DNA of 64,000 bases from Benincasa hispida (GCF_009727055.1 NC_052355.1:388531-452530), one strand, 5' to 3'; shown: positions 12,771-25,009, numbered from the stretch's first letter. Program-made: numbers and translations. The notes: generated by a model not told the origin, from the sequence alone.

Positions 12771-12925
12771 GAGCGGGAGTGAGGGTGAAAGCGAGAGCGA
12801 GAACAGCGAGAGCGAGAACAGCGAGAGCGAGACCAACGAGAGCAGTGACAGCGACAACGAGAGTCGCGAGAGCCAAACCAGCGAAAAAGCTGGAGAGAGC
12901 GAGATTCTGAGAACAAAGAGAGCGA
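12771..12925. repeat. GAGCGA-type minisatellite
   Basis: A purine-rich degenerate tandem array (units such as AGCGAGAACAGCGAG and GAGCGA) starts where the partial B1 LTR stops matching the other LTRs. Its GC content is well above its surroundings. On the minus strand it produces overlapping low-complexity frames rich in Leu, Ser and Ala that are not genes. Confidence 0.75.
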
Positions 12926-13497
12926 GATTTGGACAGAAGCATGGATTATGCATTGAATTTGGCCACGACCTTATAGATTATACATGGAAAAACCCTAAAA
13001 TTGAATACAAACAAAGAATGATGACGTAAGGGCAAACGTTAGCAAGATTAGGTGTCTTATTGAAAGAAATCCTTAACCCTAAGTAATTTTAAAGAAGCCA
13101 CCTGTAGGATGATTTGTCACACTGAGAAGAGCTGAAAACTACTATAAATAGGACCCTTTGCCGAAGATTTAACCCATTCTCAATCCTGTGAAAAAGTAAG
13201 TGTGAGTGAGGAAGTTCTGTGAGGTTAAAAGAGAAAAGTTCGGGTAAGGTGCTGCCCAAATTTCCTTCTAGTTTAAAAAAGAAAAGCTCTACTGATCAAA
13301 TCATAAAGAATAATAAGGAATAACTAGATCACAGTAAGTAGTTTATCTCACCCTCTCTTTAAATGTTCTATGGTAGTGTACCTTTATTATGTTGTATGAT
13401 TATGTTAATTGTTATATTGCATTACATGTTTAGGACACGTTTCTCTACAAGGGACCCCATGCATTATGTTTGTTCACGATTACGTTAAAATCAAGTT
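12926..13497 (+). promoter_or_regulatory. Promoter-like block of unknown origin inside B1
   Basis: This stretch matches neither the LTR nor the coding part of B1. It carries TGACGTAAG at 13022-13030, an as-1/bZIP-type element, and a good TATA box TATAAATA at 13143-13150, followed by a leader with short A/G-rich tracts. The combination resembles promoters of LTR elements and plant pararetroviruses, but no coding sequence of either kind accompanies it. Activity cannot be judged from sequence. Confidence 0.4.
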
Positions 13498-13795
13498 TGT
13501 TACGAAATCGATAATTAAAGAACACAAAAAGAAACGTAGAGTAGGGAAAAAATGACACACGTGGTTCACTAACAATGTGTTAGCTATATAAAAAATGCCT
13601 CTAGGTTAGAGAGTTTATATATCACACTGCTCTAAACCCTAGGGTAAAAAAACGTAAATAACTGCAAATAAGTAAATATACTGAATACAAAAATCTGAAT
13701 AGGTTTCGGGGGCATTTCCCCCGATCCCCCACCAGGGTGCACCCCTGTACTAGGTTGTTCGAAGCACCAACAAACAGATTCAAGGTATTTCAACA
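13498..13795 (-). repeat. 5'-side LTR of Copia B1
   Basis: Plus-strand text runs from TGTTACGAAATCGATAATT to GGTATTTCAACA and ends exactly at the TSD ATGAC. Oddly, it is not next to the primer-binding site: a second partial LTR (12667 to about 12775, nearly identical where it overlaps) and an unrelated 720-bp block lie between them. Confidence 0.8.
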
Positions 13796-13800
13796 ATGAC

Positions 13801-16800
13801 CAAGTCCAAGGATTCTAAGTCTGATGACATTTTCCATTACTGTAAAGAAAAATGACATTTGAAAATTGAGTGTCTTACGAAAAAAAATAACAAGAAAAGA
13901 AAGAAGTTTTTGCTTCTGTTGCAGAAATTGAGATCAATCCTGAAGGAATTGGGATTGTTTCTGAAGGATATCTACCCCTAGTTGTAAATGAACAATCACA
14001 TTATGACTATGTATGGGTTCTCGATTTTAGGGCATCATATCATATGTATTCGAACAAATAGTTGTTTTTAACGTATCAATAGATAAAAGGAGGGAAAGTT
14101 AGTATGACTAAAAATGTTATGTGCAAGATAGATGGAATAGGCTCAATCAGGATACGGACATGTGATGGTGTCTTCTACACCTTGGATAGGGTTAGACATG
14201 TTCCATTAATGATGAAGAGTCTAATATCTTTAAGTGTGCTCTATAGTAAGGGTTACAATTTCAAAGGTAAAGGTGGAGCAGTGTATGCCTAGAAGGGTTT
14301 GAGGTGGTTCTAAGATGTGTAAAAACGTGGAACTTTGTACTTTTTTTGTTGGGTTCCACAATATCAGGTTATCCTGCTATTGCATCGTCTAAAGATCACA
14401 AGGAGGATGACCTAGTTGTGGCATATGAGACATGGTCATATGATGAAAAAGTGATGCAAATTCTTTCAAAGAGGGATCTGCTTCATGGGCATAAGATACA
14501 TGATCTTGAATTCTGTAAATATTGTGTATTTAGGAAGCTTCATCTCAACAAATTTCTAAGAGGTGTTAACTGTATAAAGGGGTCACTTGATTACATTCAT
14601 TCCGATTATTGAGGACCTTTCAGAGTTGAGTCCATTGAAGGCAACATGTACTTTATGTCCATAGTTGACGACTACTCAAGAATAACTTGGGTATTTATGA
14701 TGAATCATAATAGTGAAGCTTTCAAGAATTTCAAGTAGTGGAAGAACTTGATTAAAACACAAATTGGGAAAAAGATCGAATGGTTGCGAACGGATAATAA
14801 TATGGAATTTTGTGGGTCCGAGTTTAATGAGTTTTGTAAAATTCAGAGTATTATTCGTCATCATAATATCAAGGATACTCCACAGTTGAATGAGATTGAA
14901 TAACGTATGTATCAGACGTTGTTGGAGAGATCGAGGTGCATACTCTTTGATGTTATGTTGACTAGAAGGCTTTTGCTAGCTGCAATAAATATAACATGTT
15001 ATCTGATCAACCATTGACCTTACATAGGTATTCCCTGTAAAATGCCTTATGAGATGTGATCTGGTAAGCCTGTAAATAATTCTTTATTAAGAGTTTTTGG
15101 TTGTGCTATCTAATATTCTTTTAATGAGGGTAAATTAGAACCGAGAGTTAGAAAGTGTGTACTTTTAGGTTTTAGGGAGGGAGTTAAGGGATATAAAATT
15201 TTTCTCCTTCTAAGAATAGATTTATACTTAGTAGGAATATGATCTTTAATGAGAATTTTATGCTTAACTTGAACTCAAGTCTATTATGACGTCTACTACT
15301 GCAAGGGAGAGTAATAATGTTGATAAAATGGTCGAGATGTAACTTACTTCAATTGTGAATGAATTACAACATCAAGGTGGAGAAGACCAACAAACTGCTA
15401 CAGAAATTGATATGCTACCAAAAACCGATGTATCAGTTGATGTGCCTGATGTGTTAGAAACTTATGTGATTGAGATTTCATAAGTTTTTGTACCTGAGAC
15501 TTCTAGTTCATAAGTGTGTCAGCCAAGCATGGCTCATGATAGAGTTAGGAGAGTTAGTGCTCGGTCTCCAAAGAGGTATGATTTGAAGGATATGGTGAAT
15601 TATGCATTGCAAGTTAATGAATAGGTGGATCCTTACGAGCTATTCACCTGTAAAGAAGTTGTTTCGTGTAGTGAAATTGCTTAGTGTTTGCTTCTATTTA
15701 GGATGCGATGTAATCTTTTGATAAAGACTAGAATGGGAGTTGGTCAAATGACCTAAGGAGAGAAAATTTTTTAAGGAAGGAATCTTATCTATAGAGGATA
15801 TGAAATATAAAGATTGGGTTGGTGTTAAAGGGTTCACACGAAGAGAAGACGTTGGTTCAATGAGATTTTCTCACCTATAGTCAAACATACTTCAATAAGA
15901 GTATTACTAGTTATGGTAGCACATTAGAATGTAGAACTTGAACAAATAGATATGAATATTGCTTTCTTGCATAGAGACTTAGAAGAAGAGATTTACATTA
16001 CCTAGTCAGATGGGTTCTAATGTCCAAGTAAAGGCGATTATGTTTGTAAGTTGAAGAAATCCTTGTATGGACTAAAGAAATCTCAAAGACAATGGGATAA
16101 ATGATTCAACATCTAAATGGTTTGACTAGGTTACAATAAAAATCTATATGATTGTTGTGTACACAACAAAGTTGATGATAGTTCAGTGGTTTATCTATTT
16201 TTATATGTAAATGATATGTTTATAACTGCAAAGTCCAAGTATGGTATTCAAAAGTTGAAGAATCTTCTCAGTGTTAAATTTAATATGAAGAATTTAAGTG
16301 TTCGTAAAAAGAAAATTGTATGGAGATCTATACGAATAGACTAAAACAAGCTTTTCTTATCCCTGAAAGGTTATAAACAGAAGATCTTGTTCAAGTTTGG
16401 TATGTCATCAACGAAGCCTATAGATACTCCCAGAATTACAAATTCTCATTTCTCATTTGTGCTTTCACCATAGTCTCAAGCTGAGAATGAGTAGTCTCTC
16501 GAGTTCTGTATGCTAGTGTAGTGGGAAGTTTGATGTATGCTATAGTTATACTATGCTTGATTTCACTCATGTTGTTAATGTTGTCAATAAGTTCATGAGT
16601 CAACTTGGAAAGAAACATTGGCAAGCTATGAAAATGATTTTTCTACCTTAGAGGTACGTTTGATGTTCGTTTCGTTTATGAGAATGATACAAAGTGTTTA
16701 GTGACTGGTATTTAGATTCTAATTATGCTAGAGATGTTGACAGTAGGGGGTCTATGATCGGTTATGTGTTCACCTTGGGTGGTTCTGTTAGTTAGAAGGA

Positions 16801-17160
16801 AACCTTAAACCCTATAGTTACTTATCTACTACTGAAGTAGAGTACATAACTGTGATAGATGCTGCTAAAGAAGGAACATGGTTGAGAGGGCTAGTTGGTT
16901 ATCTTGGTTTACATTATGATACGGCTATTGTGTATTGTGTAGTTTGAGTGCAGCATGCCTAGCCAAGTATCAAGTTCATCATGAGAGGATTAAGCATATA
17001 GATGTAACACATCACTTCCTGAGAAGTGAGTAAAGGGTTAAGGTGATGAAAATTTGTATTGCTGATAATCTTTTCGAGAAGTTCACCAAGTCGATTCCAC
17101 ATGACAAATTTCTACATTACTTAGACTTGTTGAATGTTTTAAGTTGCTGATGGTTCCTTC
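13801..17160 (+). pseudogene. Copia B2 polyprotein remnant (knuckle to RNase H)
   Basis: All modules from the gag zinc knuckle onward are recognisable in plus sense but fragmented. The knuckle lies near 13801-13870 (DDIFHYCKE). The protease/GAG-pre-integrase segment is 14101-14612 (VRHVPLMMKSLISLSVL.., KYC..GKLH-type zinc site). The integrase core is near 14580-14960 with IHSDY and an E-less NEIE.RM third block. Reverse transcriptase is near 15830-16400 with a YVNDM active site where YVDD is usual. RNase H is near 16500-17150. There are many stops. It is the same family as B1, whose aligned segments it matches throughout. Confidence 0.75.
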
Positions 17161-17263
17161 TAGGACACTTTGAGACAAGGAAAAGTCTAGGTATACTTGA
17201 CAATGTTTTGTGTAACATTTGACATTTGTTATCTGTAAGAGAATTCAAATCAAGGTGGAGATT

Positions 17264-17448
17264 TGTTGGAATGCCTTGAATTTCATATCTAGCACTCAGA
17301 ACGACTAAGTATGAGGGTCTTTATAATAAAATTGTTCTCTTCCTTTGTACATGGACGTAGTAACAAACTGTTAGTGAACTATGTAAATTTGTGTGTCAAT
17401 TCTCTATTGTTTTACATTTTTCTATTTTCTTTATTTGTCAACTGCACA
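17264..17448 (+). repeat. 3' LTR of Copia B2 (short form)
   Basis: Preceded by the purine-rich tract AAGGTGGAGATT (the plus-strand primer site) and starting TGTTGGAATGCCTTGAAT. Its second half (ACGTAGTAACAAACTGTTAGTGAAC..) matches the minus-sense U5 part of the B1 LTRs. The middle U3/R section of the B1 type is missing. Confidence 0.7.
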
Positions 17449-17499
17449 ATAATAACTCAGAATATCCTCAAGAATAATGTGATTTTTGCAAGATATACA

Positions 17500-18035
17500 T
17501 GCTTCAAGTAAACAAATTGTTATGTTTGCTTGTGATTAGCCACAAAGTTTTGATGATGCTCCAAAAACAAGGTTTATACAAAAAGGATGAACTCAAATAT
17601 GTCTATGAGAAAGATTACAAGTTGGTTGGCTACACTAACATTGATTGGGCAAGTTCCCTTGACGATCGAAAAAGTACTTTAAGTTGTGTTTTGTTTGGGT
17701 TCTAATACTCTTGGAGTTTGAGAAAGCAACAAACTGAAGTTACTTGTGAAGTAGTTTGGTTAAGGAGAATCCTCAAAGATCTTAAAATAGAGTAGGCAAT
17801 ACGAAAAGAAAAAATCGTATGTGATAATATGTCAACGATTGCACTGATCAAGAATCTTATCTTTCATGTTCGGTTAAAGCACAATAAATTACGCCATCGT
17901 AATATTAGAGATTTGGTAAACAAGAAGAAATCTACTTAGAGTTCAACAATACCAACAATCAACCAACTAATATATTCACTAAAGATATTACGTTAGAGAC
18001 GTTCAAGAAGTTTGAGATGCTTCTGAAAATTACAA
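17500..18035 (+). pseudogene. Copia A RNase H remnant
   Basis: RNase H removes element RNA from the RNA:DNA hybrid during replication. The segment reads YKLVGYTNIDWASSLDDRKST, the classic Copia RNase H block with its Asp, then after a stop KQQTEVTCEVVWLRRILKDL, then a DN-containing block (CDNMSTIALIKN) and a terminal HNKLRHRNIRDLV. It ends just before the 3' LTR at 18044, its expected place. Stops and a frame change make it inactive. It belongs to element A, not B2, because it lies outside the B2 repeat boundary. Confidence 0.75.
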
Positions 18036-18043
18036 ATTAAGAG

Positions 18044-18341
18044 TGTTAAATGTACTTTGCAATTTCCAATTAATCATTTGAGTTCTTCACTATGACTTTT
18101 TGGAATATGTAAAGGTTGTGTAGTTTTCTAGAGAGAACTATTCCCTAGCTAGGTCATTAATTAGGATTCTCTATACTCTTCTATTGACACCTACAAATAG
18201 AGGTGTTCTCTACCTCTCGTAAATAAGTAACTAAGAAAACTCTAATTGAACCAAAATGTCAAAGTACTCGATAGATGAAGTTTCTCCATAATTCTCTCCT
18301 CATTCTAAACTTTAGCCTAATTTTCCTTCATGCTTCCAAGA
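18044..18341 (+). repeat. 3' LTR of Copia A
   Basis: Starts TGTTAAATGTAC after AAATTAAGAG (polypurine-like). Its sequence parallels the 5' LTR at 6104-6398 with scattered substitutions and small indels. It is followed at once by the TSD GGTTG (18342-18346). Confidence 0.8.
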
Positions 18342-18744
18342 GGTTGTTCTTTTAATAATAACTTGTACTTAAGTTTTTGTGCTAAAAAGAAGTTCAAGTA
18401 TAATCCCTATGAAAGGTACTTGATCATAATTAACTCATCACTTTTCTTTATTCTGATTCATGTACTCTTGCACATAAGCACTATTTCAGTGATTCATAAT
18501 AAAATTCAAACAACTCATATATCATATACATCTGTTGTAAAGATTAGATGTGCAAATTTGTATGTGCAAATTTGTATGGAGATAACACGAGATTTCTTCT
18601 CAAGATTAACTATAATATTAAGAGTAACTCATATATCTTATATAAGAATTGGAGTTCTTTCACTTTTTTTTAATGTGAATCCTCAACACAAATTGTTGAA
18701 CAATAAAATAAATACCTGACTTTACATGACATATTACTATAGCA

Positions 18745-19097
18745 ATAAGAGGGTGTTTAGGCCACTAACATGAATTTGGTGGAGTGTGCTATTATAGCTC
18801 ACTCCACATTTGGTGCTCCAGTTATAATAGTTAGTGTTTCCAATTCCAACTAACAACCTAGAATTAATTACAATACTACTATTTCAAATTCCTCTTTCTA
18901 CAATGTTTACTATTTCTTACTCATCATTTCTTTTTCTCTTTGTTACCGTATTTACCATTTATTATCTAGACTAAAATAGTCTACACCTAAACATATATTA
19001 TTATAACTAAACTAAAATACTCTGCATCTCAAATACGGACTATTATAAACTGGAAAAACTATTATAATTCATAACTATAATAATCACCCAGCACAGA
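18745..19097. repeat. Candidate MITE-like repeat with internal palindrome
   Basis: Begins near AGGGTGTTTAGGCC and ends near AATCACCCAGCAC. It contains the palindromic stretch GGAGTGTGCTATTATAGCTCACTCC (18779-18803) and repeated CTATTATA words. The terminal inverted repeats are very short (GGGTG/CACCC), so the type is uncertain. It lies between Copia A and the kinase gene. No coding potential is seen, including the 129-codon open frame to its left. Confidence 0.4.
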
Positions 19098-19157
19098 AAA
19101 CAATTGAAAGTTTATTAGGTAATACCTAAGAAAAATAAATTAAATAAGAGAAAATAA

Positions 19158-19345
19158 GGGATGGTTTGGATTGACTTAAGAAAAAAGTATTTTTCAAAAA
19201 ACTCATTTTTATTTAAATATTTTTGAAAAAATGATTGAAAATATACTTCAAAAGTCATTTCGAGTGGTTGTCAAATGGTTCATGTTTTTTTAAAATAACT
19301 TATTTTTTAAATTAAACATTTGAAAATATATTCCAAATAAACTCG
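19158..19345 (+). repeat. AT-rich dispersed repeat, MITE-like, copy 1
   Basis: Opens GGGATGGTTTGGATTGACTT and closes near TATTCCAAATAAACTCG. It shares with 22690-22836 and 23185-23338 the order TTTTCAAAAAA..ATTTTTATTTAAA.., (A/G)AGTTATTTCGAG-like, then TTAAACATTTGAAAATRTATTCCAAA. The ends (TTTGGA / TCCAAA) are weak inverted repeats. It lies just 3' of the last kinase exon. Confidence 0.55.
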
Positions 19346-19402
19346 AAGTAAACGTGGGTTTTGATTGGTACATGGAGAGTATATTGAGAAGTAATAACTA
19401 AC

Positions 19403-19588
19403 CTTTTCAAGTTGTCCCAAAGTGGAAGTTGGTTTGACAGCTAAATAGCGAGGAAGATGAGCTTGAAACCATGGATGCTGGCGGATTTGAGGCATGGTTA
19501 TTCGTCTAAGTGGATCAACTATCAGTAAACTTGAGATCAAGTTTCTTGCCTCAGCCGATAAATAACTTGGAAGCTTATACACACCATT
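19403..19588 (-). CDS. SnRK1: SnRK1 exon: end of kinase domain
   Basis: The acceptor is CTTGTAG before AATGGTGTGT and the donor is GAAAAG/GTTAGT. Its 62 codons begin NGVYKLPSYLSAEARNLI and include DPLRRITMPQIRQHPWFQ, with the conserved Arg of subdomain XI, ending in STLGQLEK. The family's next exon (the UBA-like segment starting IDEEIL-type) is not found downstream before Copia A begins at 18341. Confidence 0.85.
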
Positions 19589-21199
19589 CTACAAGCATTG
19601 GAGAATATACAAACTAATCAAAACTTTAGTTAAACCAATATATATACTCTACTTATGTACGTTTGTTAGTTCATCATGATTACGTGTACAACCAAACAAA
19701 TTGAAAATCAAATTAATCCACTCGTTTGGTTTGGTTTTTTAATATAAAATTGGATATCTTGATTTGTATTTGGAGAATAAAAAACTATTGGTTCGGATTG
19801 GTTTTTCTCGAGACAAAACCAAACCGAGAATATATATATTCCCTTCAAAGTAAAATCTAACATTAGGTATTTTTTAATATTTTAATTATTAGATGCATAT
19901 ATATTTGTTGTTTAGAAAAAAAACAATTATTATGGAGTATTATGTTTTTTATTTAAAAAATTGCCAAGAGAAAACAAAATGACTAATTTCAATCTCTAAC
20001 AAAAAAAAAAAAAAGAAGACCCAATTTTAATGTAAAATTAGCTAAAATAAAATGATCTTTCTAAAACAAAAGGTGGATATAAAAATAAAAATTTGGAAGA
20101 AGAACAAAATCTTTCCATCACCCCAATAAAATGATAGAGATACATTACTAATTGACACGTCGATCATTTAAAATATCTATTGGTATATCAACATCTATTA
20201 TTGATACTTCAATGAGATACATCAATGAGATACCCCAATACGTTAATGAAAGACATGTGTATATAGATACACACAAATAATTTTTTTTTTTTTGAAAGAT
20301 TGTCATGTATATTAATTACATGTGATCAATTGTGACCCAATAAATTTTCCTACTTTAGGGTTGTTTGTTTTTTTAGAGTACCGAACATAAAAAAAATTTT
20401 ATGTTCGGAATTACAGATGTTTGGCATTTTTAGATATCTATATTTATTTTGTAATTATATTTTTAAAGATATTTAGAAATAGTTGGATAGTTATGTTTAT
20501 TTTGTAGAATTTCTACTCGAAAATGTCTAAAATCTACATAATATTTCATGAATGTCCTTATGACTATTCATAGTATATAACTAATCATTTAATATAATTT
20601 GAATTTATATAACATATAATTTTTTTATTAATTTGATTTTCTTTTAAATTAATATAATTTATATTATTTTTAGGGAAATTATTTCAAATGCTAAAACTGT
20701 TGAAAATATTTCCAACATATAACAAATTTTTTGAATTATCAATGATAGACACGAGACAATGATAGGCGTCTATCATTGATAGTTCTTTGCTATATTTTGT
20801 AAATGTTTTGGTTTATTTTTCTATATTTAAAAATGGCCCTTATTTTTATGTGATATTTTTCTCGATTAAATAATTTATATTTATTTAAGATTTTGTTAAT
20901 AATGTAAATTTAATTATTTTTCTTAAATCAATAAAAACTACTAGGATATAACCAATAAGAGTGATATATATCGTTGGTAATATTTATTTTAATTATAAAA
21001 TATAAACAAAAAAGAGCAATATATATAAGAAAAAAATTAAAGGTATAAAAATGAAGAGGATGTTTTATCTATGCTCTTATATTACTGCATAACAAATACG
21101 ATAATATTGATATCTATCTCATATAAATTTTTAATTTCTATAAAACAAACGGTCTCTTATAATTTATGTCGATAAATTTAAATCTTACCTTTGTTTTTA

Positions 21200-21385
<186 letters not shown>

Positions 21386-21477
21386 TCAAACTCTTTCAAA
21401 GGAGATTTTCAAAAATATAAAAGAAGAAAAATAAAATTTAATATTTCTATTCGTTTTTATCACTAATAAACATTTAT

Positions 21478-21602
21478 AGACTTCTATAAGCTTCTATCAA
21501 TCATAGACTTATATCAGTTTCTATCATTGATAGACGTTGATAGAAGTCTATCAATGTCTAGTTTCTATCCCTTATAGACGTTGATAGAAGTCTATCAGTG
21601 TT
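21478..21602. repeat. Palindromic TCTATCA/TGATAGA repeat cluster
   Basis: Successive short palindromes built of CTTCTATCA, TATCATTGATAGA and GATAGAAGTCTATCA. The 18-base unit ACGTTGATAGAAGTCTAT occurs twice (21535-21552 and 21580-21597). A related piece lies at 20729-20780 (ATAGGCGTCTATCATTGATAG). Words of this type are, from memory, very common in cucurbit intergenic DNA. It lies in the intron after the 21218-21349 exon's acceptor. Confidence 0.7.
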
Positions 21603-22689
21603 TATCCATTTTCTTTTTGTTATTTCTGTAAATAGTTTTACTTTTATTTTATTTATGAAAATTTTCCAAAGTAAGATTATTTTGAAAAATATTTTTTTCT
21701 CTAATCAATCCAAACAAGTCCTACTGCGTCAGGAAAAGTATTTTTAAATAAAACACTTTTGTTTTGAAATATTTTTTTTTAGAACTGTGCTTTAATCACA
21801 AATTTCTTTTAGTGGCATTTATCTGGAAGATTAATTTTAGTGACCACACATTTTTTTTATTACTAGTAATTATTGATCTATCCCTATACAATCATTTCTG
21901 GAGTGTTTGTTTAAAAAGGAAAATAAAATAAAATCAATTTACTTTTCAAAAGAGTGATTTCTAGTTTAAATTACAAGTTAGAGTTCCTAAATTTTAAAGT
22001 TTATATCTGTTCAATTTTTGTATTTTAAATTTTTTTAGTAAATTTTTAAAGTTTAGAAATTGTATAATAATAAGTCATCAAACTTTTAATTTTGTGTACG
22101 ATAGATCCTGACATTCAAAACTTTCAACAACCAATTAATGTAAAAGATATAAATTTTAATTTATATCTAATGGAATCTACACGTTCAAATTTATGTCAAG
22201 TAGAACCATGAAATTTAAATAATTTGAATAGTTCAAAGACCTATCAAGTTTAAAAAATTGAAAATTAGATCAAATTGATCGATTAAAAATATTTTGTAAT
22301 TCTTACTCTTATTCAATTTTTGCTGCTTTACACACTAATTTTAACAAGAAACAACGTGAAAACCTTCATAAACACAGTAATTTCGATAAAGATATGCAAA
22401 AAAATAACTTATGGTAAAAATTCATACATTTCAAGAAAAAAACACTATAATACCATTTTTCTATAAAATAATAATTTGATACAAATGTATAAGAAAAAAT
22501 TTAGAACAGGAACTTATTAGATGTTTAAAATTACCACATTGTTTGAACTTTAGAATCACTCAAAGAGAGAGGAGAAAAAGAAAAACTTTAATAATGTTAG
22601 AAGTCAGTGACTCAAAATTGATTTTTTATTTTTTAAAAAAATTTAGAAATTTGTTAAACATTTTTATATTAAAAAATTGGGAGTTTAGA

Positions 22690-22836
22690 GAAAAAATTGT
22701 TTTTCAAAAAATTTATTTTTATTTAAACACTTTTGATATAAAAAAACTAAAATACGTGATTGCTAAACACTTTAATTTATTTTGAAATAACTTATTTTTT
22801 AAAATTAAAGACTTGAAAAATGTATTTAAAACATAG
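22690..22836 (+). repeat. AT-rich dispersed repeat, copy 2, in kinase intron
   Basis: Same word order as copy 1 (TTTTTCAAAAAATTTATTTTTATTT.. to AAAATTAAAGACTTGAAAAATGTATTT). It lies in the intron between exons 22960-23142 and 21218-21349. Confidence 0.5.
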
Positions 22837-22920
22837 ATAAATAAGCAGGGGCTTAAATATATTTAAGGGCTAAACTTATAAATTAACCCATAGTAGTTTT
22901 TTTATTTTTATTATTTTTTA

Positions 22921-23338
<418 letters not shown>

Positions 23339-24361
23339 ATTTTTATGATTCGATAAAAACTCAAAAAAAATCTCTATGATTTGATAAAATCTTTCTAGAA
23401 TAAACTCTATGAACTAAATTATAACTAAATTATAAAAATCTCTATGATTTGATAAAATCTTTCTAGACAGTTTTTATACTTTCAAATGTTAAATTATAAT
23501 CCTTATACTTTCAATAAGTCATAAATTTAGTCCCTAATATTAGTTCTTTATACATTTTTTTAAAATTTGTTTATTATCTATTAGTATTTTTACTATAAAT
23601 TTGAAAATATATTAACATATTGTTTTTCTTAAATGAACAATATTATTATTATTATTATCATGAACCAATTTCGATAAAAATTAGTAGGGATGGACTAAGA
23701 ATGTATTTGGTTTAACTTTTAGTTATTAAAATTTTAAAATAAGTCATTTTGAAAAAAAAATGTTTGGCAAAACGCTGAAAATAGTTTTGGAAACACCTTC
23801 AAGTCTATTTTGAACTGTAACAATTAAATAAAAATGATTTTCTTGAGGGAGAAAAAAAAAGATAGACTCCTATAATTAGAGTTTATTGAATGTACAAAGA
23901 TTAAAATTGGACTTTTGAAAGTAATGGACTAAAACTAGACAAAGTCCGAAATATAGGTACCAAAATGGTATTTTAACTTTCTTATTATTGTTTTTTTTTT
24001 TTTTTTTTTGAAAAGTTACTAGTATTTTAAGATCTATTTGAAGTAAGTACATGTTTTGGAGTGATTCTAAAGTGGTCAAAATCATTTGGGTCATGTTCAA
24101 AATCAATTAAATATTTAGATTTTGAGTTATTAAAATCATTTTCGTAGTAAGGGGTCTCTTTAAAAGTAAGGTGTAAATATTTTTGGAATTTTTCTATTGA
24201 TAAGAATTTCCCTTTTGAAAATGACAAAATTGACTTTAACCGTTGTAGGTATACTCCCAAACATGTCATAAATGTACTAAAATTGGACGGATTGAAAGTA
24301 AAAATAGTATTTTTTGTTTTCATTAAACAACTTTATTGTTTCCAAAGTTATTTCAAACTCA

Positions 24362-24622
<261 letters not shown>

Positions 24623-25009
24623 TCAATAGATTAATCAATATGGAAATATAGCCCACACATAAAAATATATATAAACGATTAAATATGAGAGAATATATAT
24701 AATGTAATTTCTTGGAAGAAGTATTTTTTTTAAAAAAAATAAAAAATTATTATTCTATGTTATTTTAAGTTCAAACCGGGTCATGAGGAAACAACCATCA
24801 TTTTTTAAAAAGGTAACCGGTGTGTTTTTTTATTGAGCTATACTTAGATTGATTCATAAAAGAAAGAATAATACATTTCACTTTTTGTCACCAAGATTAT
24901 TTAGGTCGAAAGTTAATTTTGTTAATAAAGTCAAAATGATTCAATTTCGCTCCCACCTCCAGTCTTAAGAATTCATTTGATCTGTTTTCTGATTAACACC
25001 TTTAAATAG

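Larger units (their letters stand above)
8102..13795 (-). mobile_element. Copia element B1 (minus), inserted in B2
   Basis: Flanked by the perfect 5-bp repeat ATGAC at 8097-8101 and 13796-13800. In minus sense it has an LTR (13498-13795), an extra 830-bp block, a second LTR piece (12667 to about 12775), an initiator-Met-like primer site, gag, protease, integrase, reverse transcriptase, RNase H, a polypurine tract (AAGGTGGAGATTT) and the 3' LTR (8102-8441). It is the best preserved coding element of the nest, with long open stretches separated by single stops and a few frameshifts. It is a dead copy with a YVND reverse-transcriptase site. Confidence 0.85.
8060..17448 (+). mobile_element. Copia element B2, inserted in A and split by B1
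   Basis: The left piece (8060-8101) is the first 42 bp of an LTR (TGTTGGAATGCCTTGAAT..). The right piece (13796-17448) runs from a gag zinc knuckle through protease, integrase, reverse transcriptase and RNase H to a 3' LTR at 17264-17448 with the same start. Flanks are ATAAA (8055-8059) and ATAAT (17449-17453), a 4-of-5 duplication. Removing B1 joins the LTR start directly to the zinc-knuckle region, so most of the 5' LTR and the gag N-terminus were already missing when B1 arrived. Confidence 0.75.
6104..18341 (+). mobile_element. Copia element A (outer shell of a three-level nest)
   Basis: The paired LTRs 6104-6398 and 18044-18341 are clearly related over their whole length (for example TGTTAAATGTA at the start and ACAAATAGAG / ATAAATAGAG in the middle). 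They are flanked by the perfect 5-bp direct repeat GGTTG at 6099-6103 and 18342-18346. Gag and protease pieces lie after the left LTR and an RNase H piece before the right LTR, all in plus sense. Integrase and most of reverse transcriptase are gone. About 9.4 kb of its present length is the inserted B2/B1 pair (8060-17448), leaving about 2.8 kb of A itself. Confidence 0.85.

Noticed and set aside
12487..12953. Overlapping minus-strand open frames of 151 and 66 codons rich in Leu, Ala and Ser
   Set aside because: They arise from the GAGCGA minisatellite; low complexity and no domain.
18330..18719. 129-codon plus-strand open frame next to Copia A
   Set aside because: It starts inside the LTR, has AT-biased composition and shows no recognisable domain.
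21478..21602. CRISPR-like repeated units
   Set aside because: Units are palindromic, overlapping and without uniform spacers, in plant nuclear DNA.
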